This document shows positions 33,221 through 44,571 of a stretch of DNA of 64,000 bases, in pieces. The DNA comes from Brachionus plicatilis. Its lineage: Eukaryota > Rotifera > Eurotatoria > Ploima > Brachionidae. A model generated the notes under the pieces. The model had not been told where the DNA came from. It was given only the letters and a program-made list of their open reading frames with translations, and ran no database searches. How positions within the stretch are numbered: position 1 is the first letter of the stretch; each line of letters opens with the position of its first letter. A program made the translations under genes and the position numbers. The stretch is from NCBI GenBank assembly GCA_010279815.1, contig QEOQ01000359.1, positions 400,688-464,687 of the forward strand, written 5' to 3'.

Positions 33221-36200
33221 ATGAAAGATGAAGTAATTTCTAAAACAACATTAAAAAAAACCGAAAATCAACCAAAACAAATTTCTTTAGTGATAATTCG
33301 TCTCGAACTTGACGACATAAATAACCAGGACAGCCAACCCAGTGATACCACTTATGATCTTACACCAATTGAACAAATTAAAGAAACATACAACTACAAC
33401 TCTGACTTTAAAGCATCAAAAACCATTGATTTGGCAAAAGAATCCATAAACCAATTCATAGGACGACGCGAGTCGCGCTACATGATCATTGAGACTTTTA
33501 ATTTTGAAAAAATGTTCAAACAAAACACATTTGATAATCCAGATGTAGAAACAAATTCTATGACAATGCAAACAGCCTTGGAAACTGCCTACAGCGATTG
33601 GAATAGAGAAAAAAAGCACTCTATTTTAGTTCCGGAAAACACTGATGAAGAACATGATAAAATAAAACCTGTGGTCATACAAGAAGACTCTAACAAAAAT
33701 GACAATCGAACTTCTGAATTATCTTTTTATTATGGCAATCCTACAGTTGATATTGTCAAGGGCTTCATTCACATTTACCGAGACAAGTTAATAGAAAAAA
33801 ATTTAATTTATTTTTATTCTAATTTTATTCAAAAGGGACCTGACACCGATCGAAGTGTCCGAGTCATCTAAAATAGCACCCTCTTCAACAGTTACCACCT
33901 CTTCAACTGTGCACCAAAGCGAACTTTTGTGTATGATTGCGATACCAGCTAAAATCAATTGTAATGAGTTGCTTGACTTTTTGAAGCCTTTTAGGTATTT
34001 TTTATCAGGATTTTTTAGAACTATTTTATTATTTATATTTCTTATAAAGCGATACTATAGTGTACATGCGGATCGTACGCGATACATTTCCTAACCAGTA
34101 CATGACTTTGATCAAATTCAAAACTCAAAAAGATGCTGATGAGTTTTTTATTCATAACAACAATAAGCCTTTCAATTCCATTGAGGAAACTGTCTGTCAT
34201 CTGGTATATGTTGCCAAAATTGAAGCATTAACTTCATCTAAAGTAATTGATTTTTACCAAAGATTAATGTAACATTAATGTTTTTTAATTTAGGGAGCTT
34301 CTTTGCCAATACCAGGTTATATTGAACTTCCCAATTGTTCGATTTGTTTGGAGAAAATGGTAAGCTAATAACTTCTTTTCGCACTTTATTTCAAACAATC
34401 TTTAAAAGGTACTTTTCTTTATCTTTAATTAAACTTTACATGTATAAATTTACTTATACCTATATAATATAAATTAAATTTTGTAAAGACTTTATTAAGA
34501 TAAAAATATTTTTTGAGTCCGAAAAAAAAACTTAAATATCTTGTCTGAAAAAAGATTTGGATTATTCGAATTTTACAAATTAGTTTTAGTCTATTTTTTA
34601 TTTGTTTTAGTCAATTTATTTTTTAGGCAATCAATAGTTATAAGCGGGCAAATTGAAGTTCATGATCAAATGTAAATTTCAAATCAAAATTTTTAGTTTT
34701 TGATTCAAATAAAAAGGTATTTTTTATCAATTTTTTAATAATAAATGACTATACTTTATTAAACATTATTTGTTTAATCTATAATTAGATCGAAAATTAT
34801 AAGAATCTTTATCTGAAGTAAATAAAATTCTTAATCAATATTTTCAAATTTTGCAATACAAAATTTAACTTTGTTTCGCCGTAATATATTTTAATTAATA
34901 TAAAAATATCATTTAAAGTCATAAATTGGATATCTTAATATCGATTTTGAATTTTTCTTTAAAGTTTTCAAATAAAGATTTTAGATGAATCAATTAAAGG
35001 TCAATTAGAAAAAAAAGATTTGTTTTTTTATTAAATTAAAATAATAAACATCTTATTTTTAATTTAAAAAAAATTTAAAAAATATAATTTCATCGTTTTT
35101 ATTACGATTTGAATCAATTAAATTTTGATCATTTGATTATGATCATGAACTTCAAGTTGCCTTATAAGCGTTGAAAAAGGCTTCAAACCCAGTTTTGAAA
35201 CAAAACTTTCATTCTTTTTGGTCTTTATCTTTATCTGAATTTTTATCTAGCTCTAGAAAAATTGTTGAAGTGTCTTGAGTTGGAGTTAAGATGTTCATTT
35301 CAATTCGATCGTTTCAATTCAGAAAAATTTGAATAGCTTTTTTACTAAAAGGAACAATTTAGTCCTGTAAAATGCTTAATGTTTAAGGAACTTTGCTTGA
35401 TCCAAAAATATATGTCTGCAAAAAATCCGCATTGTGGTTGCACAGTTGATTAGAATACCTTTTAATTGCGTAAATGCAGAAAATTCCTGAATATTTTGTA
35501 GACCTATTTTACTGCATTAAGCAAATTTACTTATAATTGAGCATTTTATAGAACTAAATTATCTCTTTTAGGAAAAAAAGTAATTCAAGTTTTTCAGAAT
35601 TGAAAAGATCAAATTGAAAGGAACTTCACAACTTCTCTTGAGTGTCCATTTTATCAACAATACTATCGGATTCACTTTCCAAATCAAGCATTTTAGAAAA
35701 AATTCTATTATAGTTCTATAAATAATTCTTCTGTTAAAATAGTTTTTTATTTAAAAACTGTTTTTTTAAGTCAAAAAAAGGTGTTTGTTCATAAAAAAAA
35801 AATTACATGCATGCGGTGTTTGTATAAAGTAAATTGACTTTAGTGATAGAGACGCTTTAAAGCAAAATTTTATTGAAAATTAATTTAATAATTAAACTTT
35901 TTTGGAAGCTACTAATTTCCGATATTACCAGTAGAAAAAAATTGATTTCACTTTATTATTTGTTGATATTCTTAAAATTTGTCATAAAACAAAATGAGAC
36001 TGATACTTTATATTGAAAATTATTCATCGGAATCAACTTTCGAACATTAATAAAGAAAGCTTACATTAAAATCATTAATTAAAAAAATTTCAAATATAAA
36101 ATTATTAATCTTGTCAAAAATTCATAACATTCTCTCAAAAAAAAATCTAGACTAATTGTGTTATATATTTAAAATAATTTAATAATGGCTTGTTAAAATT

Positions 36201-38464
36201 TTTTCACATTAAACAGATAAAAGCCGGAAGAATATTTACTAATATTTAATTACCGTAAACTCTTGACTACTAATCTTGGAATAATGTCAAATTTTGGGTT
36301 TATTCTATATGGAACTAATACAATCGAAGCCATGTAAAAAAATTTTTATTTTTTTTAGAATAAACATTGACTCCTATCTTTAAACTAAGAGTAAGCGCAA
36401 AAGTTTATTTTTATTCTTTCGAATTTCTTCTGGAATAAGCTTGAAAAATTGTGGAGCTAAATTCAAAATTAAAAAAAATTAAAAATTAACCTTTATTCAA
36501 ATTTTTTTCTTTATTCTAAGAGTGAAAGTTAAAAGTTAATTCGATTTAATAGCTTAAAAACTTAAAAAAAACATTTATTGATTATTTGCCTTTTAATTTT
36601 ACCATTTTTTCCCGAGGGATCCTTTTTTTACCAAGTTTCTTTGGTGTTAACTGATTTTGCTGTACATTAGTAGCGATATTGGAACAAATTGAATTTTGTA
36701 ATTTGGCTTGGTTGGTCTGAAGGTTCTATTCCCTAAGAGGGTTTAGATTAGTTGGCTATTGTCCGCAATATTACTCAAAATAGAAATAGATCCAACAACA
36801 TATGTTAAAACATTGTATACTCAAACCGGAAATACAAATTGACAACAGCCAACAATTTAAAAATTAAAAATAGTTTAAAAATTTGTATCAAATGAATAAG
36901 AAAAGTGCATTTTATTTAGAAAATATTTAGAAATTACATCTAAATCTTCAAATATTTTTTTACGCTTAACTTTAGAAATAAATTACGCTTTGTCTATATT
37001 AAGGAAAAAATTCAAAAATAAAAATTATAAAAAAATATTTTTTTGGAATATTTCAAAATTTTTCAAATTTCTTTACAATTCGAGTTTTCAATTTCAGTAA
37101 TTTTACTGCACTTTTTTTTTGTCTCATTCTAATAGCTTAATTTGATTGAAATGAATTTATTTTAATAAAAAAAAATTCTATTTACATCAGAAACTTTTAT
37201 GTAAATTAAAAAAAATCCATTTAAAGGATGAACCATTAAATGGAATAATAACCATTTTGTGTAATCACTCATTTCATGCCAATTGTCTGTCAAAATGGGG
37301 CGATACATGCTGTCCGATTTGTCGATACAACCAAACACCAGATTACACAATGGAAAATGCATGCAGCGAATGTGGAGCTCATGAGGTAAATTTAAAAAGA
37401 TGCTTAAAAAATTTTTTTTGAATTATATAACTATTTAAGACATTGTGGATATGTCTGATTTGTGGTCATATTGGATGTGGAAGATATGTTCAAGGACATG
37501 CTTTCAAGCACTTTCAGTATACCAACCATAACTATTCCATGCTATTGGGCTGCAACAAGGTTTGGGACTATACTGCTGACAATTATGTTCATCGATTAGT
37601 GCAAAATAAAGCCGATGGTAAGCTTGTCCAATTCGATGAAAATGGAAGAGAGGTTAAAAATTTTGGAATTTTTTTTCAAAATATTTAAATATGATTTTAA
37701 TTTTAGGTACAACAGGATGAAAAAATGGAATCTATTACTCTTGAAGTAATTTATTTTCTAAAATTTTAAAATAAATTAAAAATTTAATTCAATTAAAAAC
37801 AAATAAATAATTTATTTTTAGTACACTTATCTTTTGACGTCTCAACTTGAATCTCAAAGAGCTTATTATGAAGAAAAAATTAATCGCATGCAAGATAAAT
37901 ACGAGCTACAGGTATTTATTAAATTTAATATTTAAAAAGAATTAATTTTCCTCTGATAGATGAGTGATTTAGAGAAAAAAACAATTCAAACCGAGGAAGA
38001 GAATTTGAGACTCAAGGATAATCTACATCAGTTGACAAAAGAAAAATCTACTTATGAAAAAAAATGCTTGACGGTAGGATTTAATGACATTATTTAATTG
38101 AAATTTGTTAATTGAATGAGAATATTAGATGAATGCAAAATTGAGCAAAATTCAGCTCGAGCTGAGCGAAGAAAAAGAGATGAACAAATGCTTAAGTTCA
38201 AACCAGGAAGCTTACCAAAATAAATTGAGCAAATTGGAAGAAAATTTAAAGAAATTAAGTCAAGACAAAGATAACGAAATACAGGACCTAAGGTCACAAT
38301 TGAGTGATATCATGTTTTATTTGGATGCTCAAAATAAAATATCACAGGTTAAAAATGTGAGTAAAGAAGAAATTGAACAAAGTCACGTGGTTATTCAGCA
38401 AGATGAAGCAGCTGCAGCTGGCTCATCGACGACAAAATCAAGCAATCGAAGGCGAAAACGGTGA
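33221..38464 (+). CDS. BRAP: BRCA1-associated protein (BRAP/IMP) RING E3 ubiquitin ligase
   Basis: Cytoplasmic E3 ligase that modulates Ras-MAPK signalling and retains nuclear import cargo. Ten exons: 33221-33786, 33836-33994, 34050-34242, 34294-34359, 37227-37385, 37440-37652, 37707-37745, 37822-37911, 37960-38073, 38129-38464. All are GT-AG, and the sum is 1935 nt, or 644 residues against about 590 in vertebrates. The start precedes SLVIIRLEL, conserved near the family N-terminus. An RRM-like BRAP2 domain spans about 165-305 ([25 protein letters not shown]). The RING is split by the 2.9-kb intron (CSICLEKM, then [20 protein letters not shown]). A UBP zinc finger follows ([20 protein letters not shown]), then a long coiled coil (about 466-610) and a basic C-terminus RRRKR. 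All RING and ZnF ligands look intact. Six introns are 48-60 bp. Confidence 0.96.
34360..37226 (+). other. Large (2867 bp) BRAP intron
   Basis: It interrupts the RING domain after LEKM. It carries the MITE at 34649-35161; no further exon is needed for frame or domain continuity. The remainder is AT-rich without recognised features. Confidence 0.85.
34649..35161. mobile_element. Intronic MITE with 9-bp target duplication
   Basis: The left end is ggcaaattgaagttcatgat; the right end is the complement of ggcaacttgaagttcatgat. The nonamer ttataagcg flanks both sides exactly (34640-34648 and 35162-35170). A 9-bp duplication suggests Mutator-type transposition. A similar terminus (gggcatcttgaagttgatga) occurs near 50988. 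Confidence 0.8.
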
Positions 38465-38588
38465 AATATTTGAGTTAAATTTTTATTTTAGATTAATTTT
38501 TTAAAATTTTTTATTATTAATTGAAAACCTTAAATTAATTTTGTAAGAAAATATTTGTTATTATTTTCTAAAGTTATGTGAAAATGCG

Positions 38589-38602
38589 AATAAATGAATA
38601 AA
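38589..38602 (+). promoter_or_regulatory. Candidate poly(A) signals of BRAP
   Basis: Two aataaa hexamers (38589-38594 and 38597-38602) lie about 125 bp past the stop codon. Confidence 0.45.
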
Positions 38603-38604
38603 TG

Positions 38605-40976
38605 ATTATTTTACGGTTATCAATAATTTTGGTGAATTAGAATGTTAAGCTGAAAAAAGGGGAATAATTTCTTTTTATAACTATTTTATTTATTCGTCAC
38701 TAAAAGAAAATTTAAATTTCTGAAATATATTTACATCCATAAAAAAATCGTTTAATAAACCAAAATTTTTCATAAATATCAAAATTCACTTATGCTCTTA
38801 AAAAAAATTTATAAACGATTGAACTCAAAAGTGAGAAGTAATTTCAAATTTGATTTTAATCAATTCAATGTACTCAATAGATGTATAAATAGAGTAAAGT
38901 TAAATAAAGCTAAATGGCAATTTAGCACCTGACCATGAAAAAACTATTTTATAATGTTTTGAAATTTTTAATAAAAGTAAAAATTATTTGGAAGATTTAA
39001 CAGTAGCCCGCAGTTAAAACTAAATTGATTCAAATCGGTTCCAACTTTAAAAATATTGGTAATTAAAAAATATGTTTCAATTTTGAATCGAAAATCAGAA
39101 GTTTGCTCTCAGAAAATAAATTTATCTTGATTTGATATTTTATTAGATGATAGAAATTTTTTCTAAATTTAACCAATTTGTCTAATTCAAAAGTTAAAAA
39201 TTTGAGTTTTTACTTAAACTATGCTTCAAATCGGAATTTTAACTTATTTTATAATTTTCTTGGATATTATTCATTCAATTCTAAATAAAAAATATTTTCA
39301 ACTTGTTAAAATACATTTTTTGGCCTTTTTGATTTAATATAATGAATTTTTATTTTTCTTTATTTTAAAAATCTTAAAATTCTAGTCTGATTATAAAACA
39401 TATTAAATGTAAAAACTGAACATAATTTTTAAAAAGTGAACTGAAATTAAAACTAAATAAGATGCATTAAAATTAATGATTAAGATTTTTCGTCAAATTT
39501 TCACTTCTATTTTATACTAAATTTTCTATTTAATTTTGCGAAAAATTTCCAACTAGTTATTTCGTAAATTATGACCATCTTGGGCGTTTTTTTACGCTAG
39601 TTTTTTTCAATGATTTTACATTTTTTTTTCGCTTTTTAAATTTACCTGGTGGATATTGTACATAGGAAATAGAGAATATTTCTAAAAGGTATGATTGACC
39701 ATTGATAATTTATAAGACCTAAGAAAATACTAAAATTTAAAAATCAAGAATTTAAAATTTTTATTCAATTTATTTATTAAATTCAATAAATTCGGACATA
39801 AAATATATGATTTATTCTTCAGTTTTCATATGACTCGTTTTGGGGCTTCTAGTGTCCATCAATTTTTTTATAGATATCTCATACAGCACAATTTAGTGTC
39901 AAATATAGAAACTAGATATAGAAATAGAATATAGAAATATAGAAAATTAATACTGAAATCGATGGCTTGTTAGATATTGAGCTAAGGAACTATGCCAAGC
40001 TACATGGCTATTATTGGAATTAGGAAAGTTTTTCATTACTTTTTCATGAACATACCATATTGCTATTGGAAACAATTGAGCTAGCAAGCAAGCAAGGATT
40101 CTAAACGTTTCATTTACAAAGCTTTCAATAATAATAATATAGTTTATTCTAAAAAAAGTTTTATAATAAAAGTTAATTTTTAATTTTTTTTAATTAATAG
40201 CGATATCTCTTTTAAAAAAAAATTATCCTAAAATAATCAAAAGCTTAAAGTTTAGCTTAAAAATTTTGGAATGAAAATTTTCATTTAAAGATTTTGATTT
40301 CTAAGAATTTTCGAGAGAAATAAAAATTTAAAGAAATACGTGTTATTTGATCAAGTTTTCAGTTAAATTTAAGATATTAAAAGCATTTTCTTTTCCCTTT
40401 TATTAAAATATTAAACGATCAAAATGTTTTATTGAGTTTTTCATTGAAAGGAAATTGAACATTAAATGTTTGTATGTGTTTGTTTGATATTCTTGATATT
40501 TTTGCAAAATTTTTGTTCAATTGATAATTATTATGCGAAAATTTAATTATTAATCCAATCTTTAATTTACGAATTAATGTCTTCGAAAAAAGCCAATTGA
40601 ATAATTGTAAATGTATGTTGGAAATATTATTATATAAAAAATTAAAAAATTAGTGTTTCGACAGTGGTTCTTCAATGTTAAATAAAAAAACTCAGGAAAT
40701 TTGAATTTTTAAAACTATTAAAATCATTCAGAGAGATTGTGAAATAATCTTACATATTCTAGATTTGAACTCGATTTAAATTAGTCTGATGTAAATGCTT
40801 TTCGTTTTTTAATAAAAAGTTTTACTTTTTAAAATTTAACTAAATATTGACAATAATTGTTGATAAATAAATATAAATTTTATGTTTATTATTTAATGTT
40901 TTATTTGGCTAAATGTAATTTATTGTACCGTACAATACCGTACAATATGTAATTTATTGTCTCTCAAATATAATAT
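38605..40976. other. Intergenic, no gene recognised
   Basis: AT-rich; short ORFs only. Near 40923-40955 the motif taccgtacaat is duplicated. Confidence 0.4.
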
Positions 40977-41584
40977 TTTTATTCTGAAGGAGCTTTTTGG
41001 GACCCTTATCACCCATATTGAATAATATATTTCTGATACAAGAGAATATTCTTTTTTAATTTTTTATTTTTTGATATTCAACGAAAAAACTCAAATTTTC
41101 TAAATTTTTCAAATACAAATAAAACGGCAAAATGTAATTTATTGTACACTTTTATATTTTTACATTTTTACATTTTTGAGAGAAAAAAAAATTTCAAAAT
41201 CAAAAAATCTAAAAAAATTTCATTCAAGAAAAGTAATAATAAATTCAAAATTACTTGAAAAGGAGTTATAGAAAAATTTAAATGTAAAAACCAAGGATAA
41301 TTTTTTGAAAATCCCTTTTAATTAATTTCGAATTTATTATTACTTCTCTTGAATGAAAAATTTTTAGATTTTTTGATTTTGAAATTTTTTTTTCTCTCAA
41401 AAATGTAAAAATGTACAATAAATTACATTTTGCCGTTTTATTTGTATTTGAAAAATTTAGAAAATTTGAGTTTTTTCGTTGAATATCAAAAAATAAAAAA
41501 TTAAAAAAGAATATTCTCTTGTATCAGAAATATATTATTCAATATGGGTGATAAGGGTCCCAAAAAGCTCCTTCAGAATAAAAT
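40977..41584. mobile_element. Long near-perfect palindrome (foldback element)
   Basis: The left arm (about 40977-41263) and right arm (about 41325-41584) are inverted copies. They are identical over the outer ~165 bp and then differ by an indel of about 20 bp in a ttttacattttta stretch and a few substitutions. It starts ttttattctgaaggagcttt. There are no coding features, and a target duplication was not clear. High arm identity implies recent formation or gene conversion. Confidence 0.85.
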
Positions 41585-41589
41585 TATAT

Positions 41590-42868
41590 ATAAAAAATTA
41601 AAATAAAGTTAAATAATAAAAAAAAATTAAAAAAGATAATTAAAGGATAAAAAAGTCTAAGTAATAAAAAGAAAATTAAAAACGACATATTGACAAGTAT
41701 CACTTGAATCAAAATCGTTTTAACGTCAGATTTGATTGATATAATTCTTTGATAAATAGAAAAATTTTTTATAACTAAATTTTTATGTTATTACTGAAAA
41801 AAGTCAATTTTTGTCCAAAAAAGTATCATTTTAGTTGATAGGTTTAAATTAAAGATAAAATTTTCCAAAAAATCTTCTTTTTATAGAAAAAAAATTAAAT
41901 AAAATACCGTACAATCTTACAAATTTCTCGGTGTTAAGCTTAACAAGTCTTTTTAATCACAGCTACTTAACTAGATATTAAGATTCAATTTTCTGCTAGG
42001 TTTTGTGACTTAAAAAAATAAGAATCTATAAATTATTAGGAGCCATCTAACCCATTAATGAAAGCCCATTAATGAGAATAATGCATTAATTGAAATTGAT
42101 AAAAATAATGAAAATTAATTATAAAATTATTGATAATTACTGTTTATTCTTATCCAAGAATTTTCAAAAACGGCTTTTTAAGTAACCAAAACAAAAGATG
42201 ACAAAGACGCTTCAAGTTATTTAAGATGTTTCACTCAACCGCTACAGTAATTTGCCAAAAATACTTAGAAAAAATTTCAAAATATTAAAGGCTTACTAAA
42301 AAATTCATAGAAATTATTTCAAAAGTCTAAGTTGAATTTAATTTTTGTAGATTTTGAAGTTCATTTTTGACTTTTTACCAAATCTGATTTAATTAATTAA
42401 TACCAATAAAAGATTTGATTAAGTATTATACCAACAGTTCTTTAATATTTATCGAAAAGTCCTCATTAGAATCGTCCTGTATGAAAAGCCCATCTATCAT
42501 TTTTAATTCAGTTTTTTTGTCCGAATATTTTTATTAAGTAATTTTTTACTTTTTATAGAGGATTATTCAAATAGCGCACAATTCAACAAAGACTACTGAA
42601 CTATGTCAAAATTTAAAAAAGAAAAAACTACAAAAAGCGAATCATTATCTATCAATTTTAGAGAATTTAATAGATTTTTTTTTGAAATTTTTTTTAATTT
42701 AAAGTAAGATTTAAAAAAATTTAAAATTTTAAATAAAATTAAATATAATAATATAATAATAAACCTTTTTTTTTTTAAATTTGATAATAATAATACCAGA
42801 ATACAACTCAAATTTTAGTCAATGAAATAATCAAAAAATTAAAAAATTATTTTTTTTATATATTTTAT
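41590..42868. other. Intergenic, no gene recognised
   Basis: AT-rich; no motif or element ends seen. Confidence 0.4.
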
Positions 42869-42869
42869 T

Positions 42870-43015
42870 TTCATGATTATTGGTGTGATATTCGGCTGTT
42901 AACCGAAAGGTTGGTGGTTCGTATCCACCTAGATACGGCAATGTTTAAGTCCTTATATTAATAATCCGGCTGTTGTGGGGTTTAAAGACTTAACGGGAAA
43001 GAGAGAGAGAATTAT
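42870..43015 (+). mobile_element. tRNA-Asn-derived SINE (or degraded tRNA-Asn)
   Basis: 42891-42907 forms a perfect anticodon arm ttcgg-ctgttaa-ccgaa with anticodon GTT (42898-42900). Next come a variable loop aggtt and a perfect T-arm ggtgg-ttcgtat-ccacc containing a B box. The acceptor and D arms are not canonical, and about 90 bp of non-tRNA sequence ending in gagagagaga follows. This fits a SINE head and body better than a working tRNA gene. Confidence 0.65.
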
Positions 43016-43019
43016 ATTC

Positions 43020-43633
43020 TAAATTTCAAATATTTTATTTTAATTAAAGAAAAGAAACCACTTCTAGTCTGGAAAGGGTACAAAAATAATAGAAAAAAAA
43101 GAAAAATTATGAACTTTAACCAAAAAAGAATAAACAATAACAATAAAAGAAAGAAGAAAGATTTTTCTCTTCCAAGTCTTTCGACTTGAATCTATTATTT
43201 TATTTATGCCTGCAGTAACATTTGAAATGTTGTGTTATACACAGTAAGTTTTCTTACTGATCAGACAAGATGATTTTAATGTAACTATTAAGAGAGTTAC
43301 AACAGTTGTATCAAAGACAAAATTAAAAAAATTCCCTTTATTTTTTGTCTTAAACTCAAGTCTTGATGACGTATTAAATTAAGAATTTCAGAGTTTGATG
43401 CGGCCCTTACCAGTGATAAAACTTTGAGAATATGTGTTCAAAATTGACATGTTAAAAAAAAACAATTTTTAAGGTTCTATATTTTTTCAATCTTAATTTG
43501 TTCTAACATATTTCAATGAGGCCAAAGACATTGTCACGGAAGTAGAATTACCATTTATTTATTTTTGAAATCCAAACTTTACCCCCACCATTTTTATCTT
43601 TACAATAAATTTTTTTAAAAATTTAGTCCTAGT
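43020..43633. other. Intergenic, no gene recognised
   Basis: AT-rich spacer between the SINE and the GC-rich MITE; nothing supported. Confidence 0.4.
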
Positions 43634-44136
43634 TAGTGTTGGGCGCCGGCCAGGCGGCCAGTTGGCCGGTCCAAAATACGGCCGGCCATAAAAACGGCCA
43701 TGGACCGCCATTTGGACCGGCCGGAGGCCAAAATTGGGGATCCAAAATACGGCCAGAATAAAAAAATTTTCAATTAAATTTTTTTAATTTTCAAAAAATA
43801 ATAAGCGTTTTTTATTTATTTTTTTAAGATGAATTTTTTTAAAGAGCATTTTGTATAAAATAAATTTTTTAAATATTTGTTTGTTGAAAAAATTAATTTT
43901 CTTTAAATACGAGATAGATAAAAATTTTTATTCTGGCCGTATTTCGGACCCGCCGCCATTTGGACAGCCCGCTTTTTTGACCGTCAATTTTGGCCGCCGG
44001 CTGGTCCAAAAAGCGACCGGTCCTAATGGCGGTCCATGGCCGTTTTTATGGCCGGCCTAATTTTAACGACCGGACAGGTGGCCCCCAGAAATGGACTGAA
44101 AGTTGGCAGGCCAAAATTGGCCGTCTGCCGACACTA
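43634..44136. mobile_element. GC-rich hAT-type MITE with exact 8-bp target duplication
   Basis: The ends are tagtgttgggcgccggcc at left and the complement of tagtgtcggcagacggcc at right. Long subterminal arms share ggccggccataaaaacggcc and atggaccgccatt in inverted orientation. The octamer gtcctagt flanks exactly (43626-43633 and 44137-44144). The arms are far richer in G+C than their surroundings, with an AT-rich core (about 43760-43930). The terminal sequence and duplication length are hAT-like. Confidence 0.88.
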
Positions 44137-44571
44137 GTCCTAGTCGTTGGAAAATCTCAATTTTTTATGTTAGCACAAATTTAAGATCTTAATTTTATAA
44201 AAAAAATTTGAGCTTTATGATAAAGCTAAGAAATAAGGCTTTTAAAAATATTTAAAATAAAAGTAATGAATTACAGCATAATTTCTCCATTTTTTGAAAT
44301 TTAAATTTATTTTAGTTTTATATAAATATTTTTATTAGCTATTCTTGTCATAGTTACATTAAAGTATAATAAAAATAAATGACATGAAATAAATATAATA
44401 AAGGTAAACTTGAATAATTAAATAATGAAATTAAATATGTAATATTAAAAAAAAAACAATAATAACTAATGTAATTAATGAATCAAAAAACTAAATGAAT
44501 CAAAAAATTTTTTCAATTTCAAATGAATTTATAAATAAAAGTGAAAAAATTCATTTTTTTTAATTAAAAAA

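Noticed and set aside
42870..42920. Functional tRNA-Asn gene
   Set aside because: The anticodon and T arms are perfect, but no acceptor-stem pairing or canonical D arm could be found.
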